NCBI GenBank assembly: GCA_019188255.1
Contig: JAETXT010000001.1
Coordinates: 8,432,001-8,496,000, forward strand
DNA from: Verticillium longisporum
Taxonomy: Eukaryota > Ascomycota > Sordariomycetes > Glomerellales > Plectosphaerellaceae
Reading direction: 5' to 3'
Length of the DNA: 64,000 bases
The first letter of the stretch is position 1. Each line of letters opens with the position of its first letter. The translations under genes were made by a program, and so were the position numbers. The notes beneath the pieces were generated by a model. It ran no database searches, was not told the origin of the DNA, and saw only the letters and a program-made list of their open reading frames with translations. Positions 1-10,794 of this stretch are shown here, piece by piece.

Positions 1-2348
1 GGTGACGGCACCTCCGTCCTCGGTGTCCAGTCTGCAGCGATTCACCGTCATTGCACTTCTCATTGCCGTTGTCTTTCCCGCTTTCAATTATCGCAGTGGT
101 TCGAAGAAAATCGACGTCGGCGTTGAGGCCGGTGTCATTCAAACCAGGCAGACCAGCCCAACCGACGTCTGCACCAGATGGGCGCATCAAGGCAAGTGTC
201 CCGCGTCGTGAACGCCATCCTAGACTAACACGTTCAGTCGCTCAAATCAATGGAACACTCTACATTTATGGTGGACAGGCCAAAACACGTGGTGACCAGG
301 AGTTCAACACGTGGAGTAAGACAAACCACATTCTACAAGCCTGCCAATTCATCTCCGCTGACCACATCGTAGACAAGAACTTTCTGACTCTCGACTTGCA
401 AAATTCCTGGGGCATTGACGAGCCGAAACTGACCGGGCTCGAGATCCCCGATGGACCCCCGGCCGTCTCTCTCGGCTACCTCTGGCAGGACTACGACAAC
501 TTGTATCTCTACGGCGGACAATTTGCCGACAACGTCGACGACGGCAGCGGCGAACCTCAGTATGCGACACCCGACCCAATGGCACTGTGGCGATACGACA
601 TCAAGAACAAGGAGTGGTCCAGCTTTGACGACCCTCGCACGTCGGCCGGCAACTACTCGACGCAGAGCGACATTCCCGTTCAGAGAGCCGCCGAAGGTGC
701 CGGTCTATCTGTTCCTGAGCTTGGGCTGAGCTGGTATTTTGGAGGCCATCTGGACGTGGCTACGACCCGTGGCTGGTCGATTCAGATTGCCCGTCTCTTC
801 CTCAGCAGTCTGCTCGAATGGACGCATCCTGGTTTCGCCAACACCGGCGTCGACACGCTGCACAGCTCTGGCGCTGGCGAAGGCGGCACCTACCGAAACA
901 TCACCGAGGGCGGCACCCAGGGGGGCGAAAACTTTCCCGAGCGGGCCGATGCCGTCCTCATCTTCGTGCCCGGCTGGGGCAAGCGCGGTGTTTTGATCGG
1001 CCTCGGCGGAGGTGCCAACGAACAACTCACCGAGAATATGGAAAAACTCGATGTGTTTGACATTGAGACCTCCGAGTGGTACAACCAGGAGACCTCTGGT
1101 GACAAGCCGCCCGTTCGAGTCAATCCATGTGCCGTCGTTGCCAGTGCGCCGGACGCGTCCAGCTTCCAAATCTATCTCTTTGGAGGCCAGGATCTGGCTA
1201 CTGTGAGTATCGCAGTGACTTGACCATACACCATAGGATACTAACAGCACCAGGGCAATCAAACCCAATACAACGACATGTACATCCTGACCATTCCCGC
1301 CTTCCACTGGATCCGCGTCGACAATGGCGACTCGTCCTCGGTCCCCGCACCTCGGGCAGGCCACACGTGCACAATGCGCGACGGTCAGATGATTCTCGTC
1401 GGTGGCTACGTCGGCGAAGATATTTCATGCGACTCACCCGGCATCTATGTCTTCAACGCCTCCTCTTTACAGTGGGCCGATAAATTCAACGCCGGCGATC
1501 ACGATGCCGACATAAGCTCGGACAATCTGGTCCTTGCCAATTCATGGGGCTACCGCGTCCCCGAGCCCGTGCAAAAGGTCATCGGTGGCAACGCCGACGG
1601 CAGCGCGACTCTCACCACTCCCTCCAGCGGACCGGCCACTGATGGACCTTTCGCGACGGGCAAGCCCCCCGTCTTCACGATCACCGAGAGCGGCGCCACG
1701 GCGACCATCACGCAGCCTGCCCCGGGTGCCACAGGCGGCAACGCCGACACGCCCAGCGAGGGCGACAATAGCGGAGATGACGATGGGGGTAACTCGAACG
1801 CTGGACTCATTGCCGCTGGCATTATTGCAGGCATCTTTGCCCTGCTGGCCGCGTACCTCGGCTGGTGCGCATGGCTGTACCGCCGCCAGGTCGCCGCCTA
1901 CAAGCAGCACCTCGCCGTCGCGAACCGGTACCACGGGGCCTCGAACGCCTCCTTTGGACTCGGCGGCGGAGCGTTCGGCGGCCTTCTGGGCCGTGGCCGA
2001 TCGGGACGCGGCCACAACCGCGACACGAGCACCGCGAGCGATGACAGCTTCGGCTGGGTCGGTCCTGGCAAGGAGCCCAAGTGGATGCCGGACGAGCTCA
2101 CGCCCGGCTCGAACAGCGGGACCACGGCTGGAGGAAGCAGCAGCGCGGCGGGCGGATTTGCGCGCAAGAGCGAGGATGTCAGGAGCGGACGCACGGGCGA
2201 CGGGACGAGCCGCGGGGCGCAGACTGATCGCGACAGCATCTCGAGCATGGAGGCCCTGTTGGAGGGGCAGGAGCCGAGTTTCTTCTCCGTCGTCATGGGG
2301 CCGAGACGGGCTCTGCGGGTTGTTAATGGGGCAGAGGATACCCGGTAG
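1..2348 (+). CDS. Kelch-repeat (beta-propeller) single-pass membrane protein, 5' truncated
   Basis: Three exons are visible: window edge-191, 238-1202 and 1254-2348. The first reaches the window edge without an ATG, so the true start lies upstream. Exon 1 carries a hydrophobic stretch (a possible signal peptide) and then CTRWAHQ; exon 2 opens at INGTLYIYGG, the usual start of the first kelch blade in fungal kelch/galactose-oxidase-like proteins. Further blades show as LYLYGGQF, LGLSWYFGGH, GVLIGLGGGAN, IYLFGGQD and MILVGGYVG. A Ser/Thr/Gly linker leads to one transmembrane helix (about 1797-1875) and a Gly/Ser-rich cytoplasmic tail of about 155 residues. The first intron (192-237) is GC-AG; the second (1203-1253) is GT-AG with branch site ACTAAC. 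A cell-surface or secretory-pathway propeller is likely; the ligand is unknown. Confidence 0.85.
192..237 (+). other. GC-AG intron in the kelch gene
   Basis: The donor reads AAG|GCAAGT, the branch site is GACTAACAC and the acceptor TTCAG. Removing these 46 nt joins CTRWAHQ in one frame to INGTLYIYGG in the next, with the split codon G|TC. No GT donor nearby gives this join. Confidence 0.7.
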
Positions 2349-3162
2349 ATACGTGTTTTACGAGACATGAGCCCACGATTTGGCGAGGCTTTCTGGGTGG
2401 AAGAGGGCTGTGAGAGCGTGTTAGCGATGAGGTGGCTTTGTTCGATACCCTTTCTTTTCGTGCAGCATACAGAGCAATTGAGCATTTACATGAGCAATCA
2501 GTCTTGTTGATACCTTTGGCGTCAAATGCCACAGGGACGAGGGTGAGGTTTTGGGTGGGCATGTGTTGCCAGACCTTGATGCTACTCAACTAGAGCTACC
2601 CGACGACAACTCAGCGACCAGTTCGTCAACCAGAGTGAGCGCGTGGGATTGTTTGGGCAATCGCTATGTGTATACGTTTGATTATTGGCGGTGATGACTT
2701 AGGTTTACTGCTATGAACGGTGGTCCTCTGCTGGACACCAGTCTGCACTGTGAACAACAAGTATCATATCGCTAACGAATAGCACATAATCAGCTACGAA
2801 ACCTTGTGTCTTTTTCATTGAAAGTCGAGTACAATGCAAAGCAAGGTTGTGGCCACTCAACATAGCCTACGATAATCTTCTTGGTGACCTACTCTTCCAC
2901 AGTTACACCGTCCCTCCCGACCAGTCCTGTTCAAAGAACTAAACTCTGGAAGATGCGGCTACGTATCTGGGGACCTTCAGTGCAAAGCTGAATAATGTGA
3001 CACTAAACAATCAGCTATACTATACATATATTGTGCATCTAGAGGGTCATACGACGCTGAGATAGGGAGAACAGGCCAAAGGACTTACTACTTCCAAGGC
3101 CGGAGCGAGTATCGCCTCCACGCATCTCGTCAGACACCCAACTTCTCCGAAAGCCGGGACCA
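2349..3162. other. Intergenic, no gene seen
   Basis: Convergent gap between the kelch gene and the minus-strand secreted precursor. It holds the 3' untranslated regions of both. I see no convincing reading frame, RNA gene or repeat. Confidence 0.6.
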
Positions 3163-3918
3163 CTAATTGGGCCCGTCGAGGTTAGCCATGAGCTCAGCAG
3201 CGCACTCCAGGTCCTCCAGACAAGCCATCACTCCGTCGAGAGCAAACGGGTCGGTCTGCCTCTTTGTCATCTCTCCAGCGGCGGCGGCAACCTGAGCGTC
3301 CTTGGCCTGCTTCAGCATCCTCTCCCTGCACTCTGGCTTCCGGAGGCAGGCCTTCAGGCCGTCGAGGATTCCACCAGGCCTAGGCCCGCCGACCTGCCTC
3401 TTGCTCTTCTTGATGTCGTCGATCAGCTTGTCGATCTGATCGAAGAGGTCCTTGCGGCACTTGGCCGTGTCGAGGCACGTCTGCACGTTTCCGATGTTCT
3501 CCAAGATCTCTTTCGTGTTCTCGGGCTCCAGGACCTGGCCCGGGATCTTGAGCTTGTCGAGCTTCTTCGCGCAGGCGGGGTTGTTGCTGCAAGTCAACAG
3601 TTTGTCCTGGAACTTCTGGAAGTCGGTCACCTCCTGCCTCTTGGTGTTGCTGAGGGGAGTGGCGGGAGAGGCGAGGGCGCCTTGCTGGAGCTTCTTGATG
3701 CATTCGGGGTTGCTGATGCAGGTGAACAATTCGGCCTGAAGATCCGAGAGCTTGGCATTGTCAATGCTGGCATTTTCGAGCCCTGGCACCGCCTGTCATT
3801 AGTGCCTGCAATGAGGAGCGCGACTTTGGTGTTTTCCCTTACCTAGGTTGCCCTCAGTCAAGGGGGCAGCGACGGCGAGAGAGGCGACAGAGGCCGCGAG
3901 GATGGCGGAGACCTTCAT
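3163..3918 (-). CDS. Secreted Cys-rich precursor with five CX5C modules and three KRQ (Kex2-type) sites
   Basis: Two exons, complement(join(3163..3782,3843..3918)), encode 231 aa. The 60-nt intron has donor GTAAGG and branch CACTAATGAC. Residues 1-18 form a signal peptide (basic start, Ala/Val core, cut near AVA-AP). The mature part has exactly ten Cys in five pairs, all C-x5-C: 47/53, 90/96, 128/134, 171/177 and 213/219, in the shared frame L-x-x-C-x5-C-x3-L/M. Dibasic KR followed by Gln occurs at 73-75, 153-155 and 199-201, between modules. Kex2 cuts after KR in the Golgi, so several peptides beginning with Gln could be released. This layout resembles fungal Kex2-processed repeat proteins, but I do not recognise the family and claim no function. 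Alternatives are a single multi-hairpin secreted protein or an effector-like protein. Confidence 0.8.
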
Positions 3919-5146
3919 TTTGAAGAACGGCTGTCTGTGATTGTTTACGTGCGAATGTCGGTGACGATCTCGTAGTCGGGCTGAGACGTAAACTTGAAAG
4001 GCGCTTGATGAGCATGCTACTAACTCGGGGTAGCATGAATGGGACATTATATATCCATCTTGACGACGCATCCGAACCAGAGCGGAGCATCCCTCTCGGC
4101 CGCCTTGAACGTCATACCTGGTAGTGCAGGAGCAATTAGGCAGGGCGTCTCTGCTGCGACTCAAACGGCTGGCACGTAGATTACGCCAATTACGGTAGCG
4201 ACGTCCGAGGGGGCGTGACCAGAACCTACATGCCGATGAGAGCGGCCTGTCTCTTGGGATCCCGGCGATTTGTCTCGGCACTCATCGTTCAATGTTGCAA
4301 TCCCGAGCCGTGCAACACGAAGGCTTGATTCATTGGTGCACGAAGGGTAGGGGTAGGTTATGATGGACTTGAAGTAAACCACAACATCAGGGTCATGGGA
4401 GCTTCTGACCCCAACAGCAGCTACTAGACCAGGTAGCACTCAAATCTGCGGGGTCTTCATCTCGTATCGCACATGTCTTGTTGAGATTCCTCCCCTGAGC
4501 TGTCGCAGGAGGCCATAGGGAGAGTCAGAGCTCGGGGCGTGGATGAGACAGGTGGACCCACGGGCCGAAGAGGATCAGGAACGGGCCGCCTTACTGGTCT
4601 GTATCTTGTAATACTCCGGGCTCGTGTTGGAGCGACGCAGCTGGCAGATTAGGTCTTCCCAACAGAATGTCTAGGTGATGTCTGATGAATGAGCGTTAGC
4701 TGCCTTGATCGAGGGGATGGGCATTCTTTAAGCCGCGAAGCTGCCTACTTCCTTGAACGAATCAAATTCCTGTTCGAAACGAATTCGGTGAAGAGCGACA
4801 GTTACATAGAGTTGACCTGTCCGATTTGTCAGAGGTCTTGTCGCATCATTTGCTCTCACAGCAGTGACCAGTCTTGACCGTCATAGGAGTGCATCCTGCC
4901 TCTGTCAGCGGCAAACTCAAACTGGGGAAGGGAATGATGGAAGCACTGAGTACATGGCATAGTCGCGAAGGCCGTCGGCGCTTTCGTCTTCTGGCTCATA
5001 TTAGGGTTTGCTTGCGCAAAACAATATCATCCTCATCACCGAGATATCACAAGAGAAATTCACAAGAGAAATCGGATGAAATGCCCGTCTCTACCTGAGG
5101 ACTCTTGTCGTGGATAGTGAAGACCGAATGCAGAACTCACCACGAC
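3919..5146. other. Upstream region and intergenic, no gene seen
   Basis: Contains the leader and promoter of the secreted precursor gene, then sequence with many stops in all frames. The open frames here (for example 4689-4877) have no recognisable protein features. Confidence 0.5.
4045..4053 (-). promoter_or_regulatory. Putative TATA box of the secreted precursor gene
   Basis: A TATATAA-like string on the minus strand lies about 130 nt upstream of the ATG at 3918. Position and sequence suit a TATA element of a strongly expressed secreted-protein gene; this is inference only. Confidence 0.35.
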
Positions 5147-5659
5147 ATGGCGGCTTCAGTCGAAACACCTTTTAGTTCTTCTAATTCAACTACCTACTCC
5201 GACGATCTTGGCCCCACCAATACAATCTTTAGATGAGCCCTTCTTCAAGATGTAGATAATGCCCTTCGTAGTGGCGCGTTACCACCTTCCTTCGATTTCT
5301 TACTTGAGCAGCACAAACTCAGCCGGCAAAGCATTTTGTAAGAACGATATGATAGCAGGGAACCTCCATCCTCTACCAAACGGTCATTAAATGCGGGAGG
5401 TCCCAGAACTCGGTACTCACAGGGTAGAGCCCGGTATAGCATTGAGGCCATCCTCTTGCGCGACAGTGCAGGCTATCTGAACAGAGGGCGAAATTGTCTA
5501 CCTATACAGGCACTAGGACTAACGCAAAGGTTATTGTCAATGAGATCTTAACTCCTGAAGCCAAAAAAGCTCTCATCAAGTTGGTGGATCTGCTTTGCGA
5601 CATAAACGATGTCGTGAATCACTTTAGCATCCCCGGTATAACAGGCTACTAGAGGTGTT
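5147..5659 (+). pseudogene. Decayed protein-coding relic, unrecognised
   Basis: An ATG at 5147 opens a protein-like frame ended by TGA after about 29 codons. Downstream, protein-like stretches appear between stops and in two frames: one around 5240-5330 (SGALPPSFDFLLEQHKLS) and another around 5510-5650 (ILTPEAKKALIKLVDLLCD, then VVNHFSIPGITGY and a stop). The residue pattern of the second looks helical and selected rather than random. I cannot name the family. The stops and frame changes mean it cannot be expressed as one protein. Confidence 0.35.
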
Positions 5660-6172
5660 TTGTGACAGCTCAATCAGTTCACAACACATGTACTTCCAAG
5701 AACGGGGAGCTTAAGATATTCACATGAGCATCTCCAACTACGCAATCCTGGATCTTAGTTGTTAGTGAAGTTCGTCGACAAGATCTATTTATCCGAGGCG
5801 CAGAATGGCAGAGGAGCCTTGTTTCACATTGGCTCATTGGCAGCTTAGATTGTATTTTCGTGTGGATCTCCGTCGTGTCGTCGCCAATCTGCAGTCAGAG
5901 CCCTCATCACAAAGATGCGAAGATCCCAAACGTCATGGTGTTTTTGATGTTTTTCAGCGCATAGCACCGATCCTTCACTGGTCCCACAACGGTGGTGCGA
6001 GGGAAGTCCCGAATGGCACACGTGCCTAGACCACTGCAAATCGAGTGGAATCTCCAACCCCACCACCAGGCAGTTCAAACTGCAACATCCTGCTCATCAC
6101 CACTGATTATTTGACAAGCAGCGCACCACATTCGGAAAGAGTAGTTCATCCAATCTGCGATATCACTTTGCC

Positions 6173-6907
6173 ATGGCAATCCAGATCCCCAGCCGAATAA
6201 CATTTGAGGGCCCCGATACGGACCGGAAATGGGGCGACGCGGCGCGACTTCGCAGGGAAGTGGAGGCCATGACCTTCGTCCAGCGCGAGACCTCCGTTCC
6301 CGTCCCCACCATCCTCGAAGTCTACTTCGATGATCATTCCGATGAATACAAGTGCTGGATTCTCATGGAACGCCTACCAGGATCTCAGCTCGGCACGGCG
6401 TGGCCTGAGATGGATGACAACGCTCGTTCAGAAACAATCAGGCAACTCAGGTCATACCTGGAACAGATCCATCACCTTCGTCCTGCCGGTGCCGGGGTAA
6501 TCGGATCCGTTTCGGGGGGCGCGGCCTTTGATTATTGACTGAGCAATATGCATACATGCGGGCCTTTTGCTTCCGTTGCTGACTTTCACGAGTTCCTCGT
6601 TGCCCCGGTCAAACAATCACCGCGTCCCGGAACATTCGCGAAATGCAGGGCTCAATTCCCTGATACGTACGAGATACGCTTCGCCCACGCAGATCTGTCG
6701 TGGGAGAATATCCTCGTGGACGCATCCACTGGAAAGATCACCGGTATTTTGGACTAGGAGATGGCCGGGTATTGGCCGGAATGGTGGGAATACAGGAAAG
6801 CATTGTTCGGTTCGCGAAGTCAGCCGTGGTGGATCCGGATACTCAACCAAGTCATGACGGAGTACTCGCGGGAAACAGAAGTTGACATGGATGTAGAGAT
6901 GTTCTAG
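6173..6907 (+). pseudogene. Aminoglycoside/choline-kinase-like phosphotransferase pseudogene (APH family)
   Basis: One frame of 244 codons from ATG 6173 to TAG 6905-6907 is interrupted by two in-frame stops, TGA at 6536-6538 and TAG at 6755-6757. Everything between stays in frame and matches fungal APH-family phosphotransferases: a VPVPTILEVYFDD block, WILMERLPGSQL, IGSVSGG, the catalytic-loop-like FAHADLSWENILVD (HAD where HGD is usual), KITGILD and, after the second stop, EMAGYWPEWWEY. In relatives a Trp follows GILD, so TAG here fits TGG to TAG, a change RIP favours; TGA fits CGA to TGA. The N-terminal ATP-binding part is shorter than usual, so the 5' end may also be lost. Family members are often found near accessory clusters; substrates are mostly unknown. 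Confidence 0.75.
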
Positions 6908-7149
6908 ATGACATTGAGCATCAGACGAGGGGTTTCCGTGGGTTATGCATGCAGTTCAAAAAAGGGACTACCCACTCAATCTTCCGAGAACATTTGCTTC
7001 GTCAACCCCAAGTCTATTGGCGAGTTTACTAGGAGCTAAACAAGGTACCCAGTACTACCAACCTCCTCCAACTTCAACATCCGAATCCAACCCAACCCGA
7101 GCATCAAGCCACGAGCCTTCTAAATCCCAGCGCAACATCCCTCTAGTCC

Positions 7150-7431
7150 TTAAACAGAAAGGATAGGCTCTCCACACCAAAGCGTGATGCAAACACCACG
7201 AGGCGCGCTGCAGATGCCGCAGCTCTCATTGCAGCACACGAGGCCGGCGCCGCACTTGTTGGGACCGCACTGCACACCGGTCTCGAGCCCGGGAGCAGCC
7301 ATGGCAAAGGTGATTTTTTCGGTCGACGGGGTCGTGGCGGGGGCTTCGTCGCGGGCCGCCATGTCGGCGGGGCGAGCGACGGCACCCAGGGTGAGGGCGG
7401 CCAGGACAGCGAGGGTCTTGAAGGAAAGCAT
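7150..7431 (-). CDS. Small secreted cysteine-rich protein (93 aa, 8 Cys)
   Basis: Single exon from ATG 7431. Residues 1-20 are a clear signal peptide (MLSFKTLAVLAALTLGAVAR). A short Ala/Thr-rich linker follows, then a compact C-terminal domain with Cys at 55, 60, 66, 67, 71, 74, 81 and 86, i.e. C-x4-C-x5-CC-x3-C-x2-C-x6-C-x4-C. The GxxCCNxSCGIC core occurs, as far as I recall, in small secreted proteins of many ascomycetes whose role is unknown. Four disulfides are possible. A TATAAAG-like element at 7554-7560 on the minus strand sits about 125 nt upstream. Effector, antimicrobial or wall-associated roles are all possible; nothing here decides. Confidence 0.75.
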   Translation of the reverse strand: MLSFKTLAVLAALTLGAVARPADMAARDEAPATTPSTEKITFAMAAPGLETGVQCGPNKCGAGLVCCNESCGICSAPRGVCITLWCGEPILSV

Positions 7432-7553
7432 GGTTTCGGTTGTGAATGATTTTATCAAAACTCGTTTGAAGATGATGTTGATGGTTGGTCTTAAGGGAGG
7501 TCGAGTGTGAGGGTTATCGAAATGTGGTGTCGAAGATTGGGGCAGCTTGTTAT

Positions 7554-7560
7554 CTTTATA
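7554..7560 (-). promoter_or_regulatory. Putative TATA box of the 8-Cys secreted protein gene
   Basis: TATAAAG on the minus strand about 125 nt upstream of ATG 7431. Supported only by match and distance. Confidence 0.35.
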
Positions 7561-9064
7561 CAATTTCATCGCCCAGGGACCAAGCATGTTGTTCCATATC
7601 AAGAAGACCAAGCACGTTCTTCTCGTATAGTTCTCTACACAATCCGTTCTCAAAGGCTTGGTACGTGACAATACGCGAGTTGGTTCGGGGGTTCCCTGCT
7701 CCAGAGTCTATGTGTCCCGGCGCTCAACTGGCCAACCAAAGACAAAGAACACCTCGACCAGAAGCGTGCGCACCACCAAGTGGCCGGCTGACATGCGGGG
7801 GGAAGGCAACATAAGGCCCGACTGCCCGGCAGGATCACAACGAAGCTGCATCTTCCCATAGGCCAAGCAACACATCTCGTACCCCCTTGCGGAGACAGAG
7901 TTCAGCACCGTCCGCCTCGACCTGGCCGCGAACGGAAGAGGTAGGGGCATAGGTGGGGGGTAGACAAGCCGCAACGATCACAACATGCCGTCAGCCAAGC
8001 GGCTGCATCACGATTCGCCGGTCTCACACTCCTCGCCTGTCCGCGTATGAATTTCCCGGTCGTGATCACCTTGTCAACGGCCGCATTCGACCGGGTAAGC
8101 AATTATCTGCTGACCCGATGTGTGGAGCTGAAGGATTCGGGCATCCTTGCCGCTCATATCTGGCTGAGTGGCTTTCGAGGTTGGTGGAACGCCTTTCGAC
8201 AGCTCTCATTTACCCGTGCACGAGGCTGTAAGATTCGAAAATGCGGTCCATGATGCGGCTGGGCGTAACCGACCGGCGGCCGCCGATCCCGCTCCAGGGA
8301 TGTGCTGCAGCAGTCATGCCACCGAATGGAGTCGAACGTGGCCAAAGTGCCTTACGGCAATATTCCAATTCAGGTTCATTTCAGCTCTGAGCATTGGAAA
8401 CTCGGGAATATTGACGAAAGCTGTGTAGCTGGCTCTGTTGCTTCATTCGGTCGGCACATATCCTGTGACTTGGCAGCTCTACCCGAAAGCCTTGCTCTCA
8501 CTGACGAGACAGACGAGACGTCGGATAGCGCAGAGGCGGACTGAAGGATTGACTGGCCACGAAACCGGCCTACTTTCCGCTTCGCAAAGCTACTCGCGTG
8601 CAATCTGTTTTAAAGACATCTAGGAGCGTTGCGGAACAGAAGGATGAGGGGGCTTTTCAGGTACAAGACCACCAAAGCATAAACATCGGGCTACAGGTAG
8701 TCTTCTAATCTATACCCGGCAATTGGCTGTGGAGCCGACCTGCGAAAGACTTCTCCAGTCTGTTCATTAACTCGCCTTGCTGATTTGGAGTGCCTACAAG
8801 TAGAATGACGTTGCCGAGCATCATGCGTCACCGGCCGATAAGATTCGGTCTAGAAATGTGATACCACCGTCCATGATACACCATTCATACTCGAAGCTTG
8901 ATGAAATGAACGCTTGTGATTACGACAAAACTAACCAAGATACCACATTTCACTGATCATCAAAACCATGATCATCAGTCATCCCACGTTTCTCATTACA
9001 AAACGCATCCCCCAGCGAGCACGGATCCAGCCGCGCCCATTATGTTTTCCCGTCGCCTTCTGGC
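7561..9064. other. Intergenic, no gene seen
   Basis: About 1.5 kb between the upstream end of the small secreted gene and the 3' end of the 9065-10794 gene. Only short frames without recognisable features are present. Confidence 0.5.
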
Positions 9065-10794
9065 CTAAACACCTCCGTAACGAACACCCCTCTTGCCCAG
9101 TTCCTTCCTGCCCACAGCATCCTCAGGCCAGACCCATCCCCTCGCCCTCTTGGCCTCTCTCTTCTCTGCCAGCTGCGGCGTCGGCATCCACGAGTCCCTC
9201 GCAAGGGCCTTGCGTCTCGTGCCCTCGGCCGGAGCCCCAATTTCAGCCTTCCAAGCACCGGCAGCATCACCAGCCATGACGCAAAGGCCCCAGAGCGCGA
9301 GGCAGGCCGTCAGCTCACTCTCGCCATCACCGCCGGCGAGGGGCACGGCACAGACCTCGAGGAAGCCAAAGTGGGGCGTGCGCTCGTTGCCGTTACGCAC
9401 GATGACGAGCTCAATTTCGGTCATGATGAAGCCGTAGCGGGTGCCGTGAGCGCGCATGGCGTGGTGGATGGCGGCGAGGCCGCGGAGGTACTCGACGCGG
9501 GCGACGGGACCGGCAGAGCGCATGCCCGTGTTGAAGCGGTCGAACGCCCGGACGAGACCGACGGCGCGGGCGGTGGGGTTGCCGCCAAAGATGGCCGCGG
9601 CGGAGGTGGCGTCTGTGGAGCACGTCGCGAGGAAAAGTGGCTCTGCGTTGGGGCTGGTCGCTGACGTCTTGGGGGCCAGAGATAGGCTCAGAGGCGTCGT
9701 CGAGGAGAGGGCGAGCGCCGCGTTGAGGCGGGGCAGGTAGTGAGCTGCGTAGATGGCGTGAAGCGCCGACTCCGTCTCAGGGTGGCGGGCAGAAGCAGCC
9801 GGCATGGGCAGCAGGGGCGCGGGAATGGGGCAATGAAGAAGTGTCGCCGCGCCAGGCAGAGAAAGGATAGTCTCCAAGTTAAAGGACGACCAAGGCCGGA
9901 CTTGACGAACGTCCCACCAGAAGTTCTTGGCTTGGGGGTCGCGCATGGGGAAGGAAACGGTGCGGACCAGGGAGGGCGCCGGGTTGGAAGCGGTGAGGTA
10001 CTCGTGAAGAGTCGTCGTGGCCACAGGGTCGGGTGTTGACGACACACTCAGAGGGGAGGGGGCCCGAGGCGTGTAGGAAGAAAAGTTGAACGTATCCACT
10101 GGCTGCTGCTGCTGCTGCTGCTGAACAGGTGCAGGAGTCGGCGCCTGGATGTATGATGGCATCTGGCGATACGTCGGGAAGCCGAACTTTTCAATGGCCG
10201 TGTCATCGAGGTTGCAGGTGGAGGCACGGCGGGAAGAAAAGTCAAACTCGTCATCCTCGGCAAAGGCAACGGGCGAACAGAGCAGCGAAGTATTCATGTC
10301 GTCAGCCTGAGGGTAGAAGGGCATGCCCCACGAGATGGTCTCGGGGTTGGTGAAGCTGCGAGCATGGGAAGGGCGGAAGGTGGCGGAGGCAGAAGCACGC
10401 TTGGGGATGGCACGAGCCGGCGGTGAGGCCGTCTTTTGGCGCTTGGCGGGCGACTGATCGAGGGCCTGGTCCTGGGAGCGGATCTTGGGCAAAAGGATGG
10501 GCCCGCGGTGGTGGACCGGCGGCGAGGCACGGCTGGGGGTGCTCATGCGGGTGCTGACCGTGTCGGCGATGGAGTCGGCGTTGGAGGCCATGGAGTAGAC
10601 GGAGCCGCGGGAGCTGGAGCGACCATGGCCAGCATTGAAGGGGATGTCGAGGAGAGAAGGGTCGAAGGAGAAGTTGGCGGGGATCTCGCACGAGGGATAG
10701 GCGAAATCGAAGGCCATGTCGGCTGCCAGACTGCTTCGTGTTAGTGAGAGGGCCCCCCCCTTGAGACGTGTATGAGGAGCTCGTACGTGGACAT
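9065..10794 (-). CDS. Conserved fungal protein of unknown function, NFWWD family (sometimes labelled sialidase)
   Basis: Two exons, complement(join(9065..10730,10787..10794)), 557 aa. The 8-nt first exon (ATGTCCAC) is chosen because donor GTACGA, branch CACTAACAC and acceptor AAGCAG join it in frame to reach MAFDF; a start at 10717 without the intron is the alternative. The N-terminal 290 residues are low-complexity Ser/Pro-rich with a basic KRQKT patch and a polyglutamine run (10102-10123). The C-terminal 270 residues are the conserved part: KNFWWDVRQVRPW, FNTGMRSAGPVARVEYL, RYGFIMTEIELV, LTACLALWGLCV, DSWMPTPQ and RGWVWPED. From memory, homologues across Sordariomycetes and Eurotiomycetes share this block and some are called sialidase without evidence. 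Probably nuclear or cytosolic, as no signal peptide is seen. Confidence 0.8.
10102..10123 (-). repeat. CAG/CTG trinucleotide tract encoding polyglutamine
   Basis: Seven CTG units in a row on the plus strand, read as CAG codons within the 9065-10794 gene, in its low-complexity N-terminal half. Confidence 0.9.
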
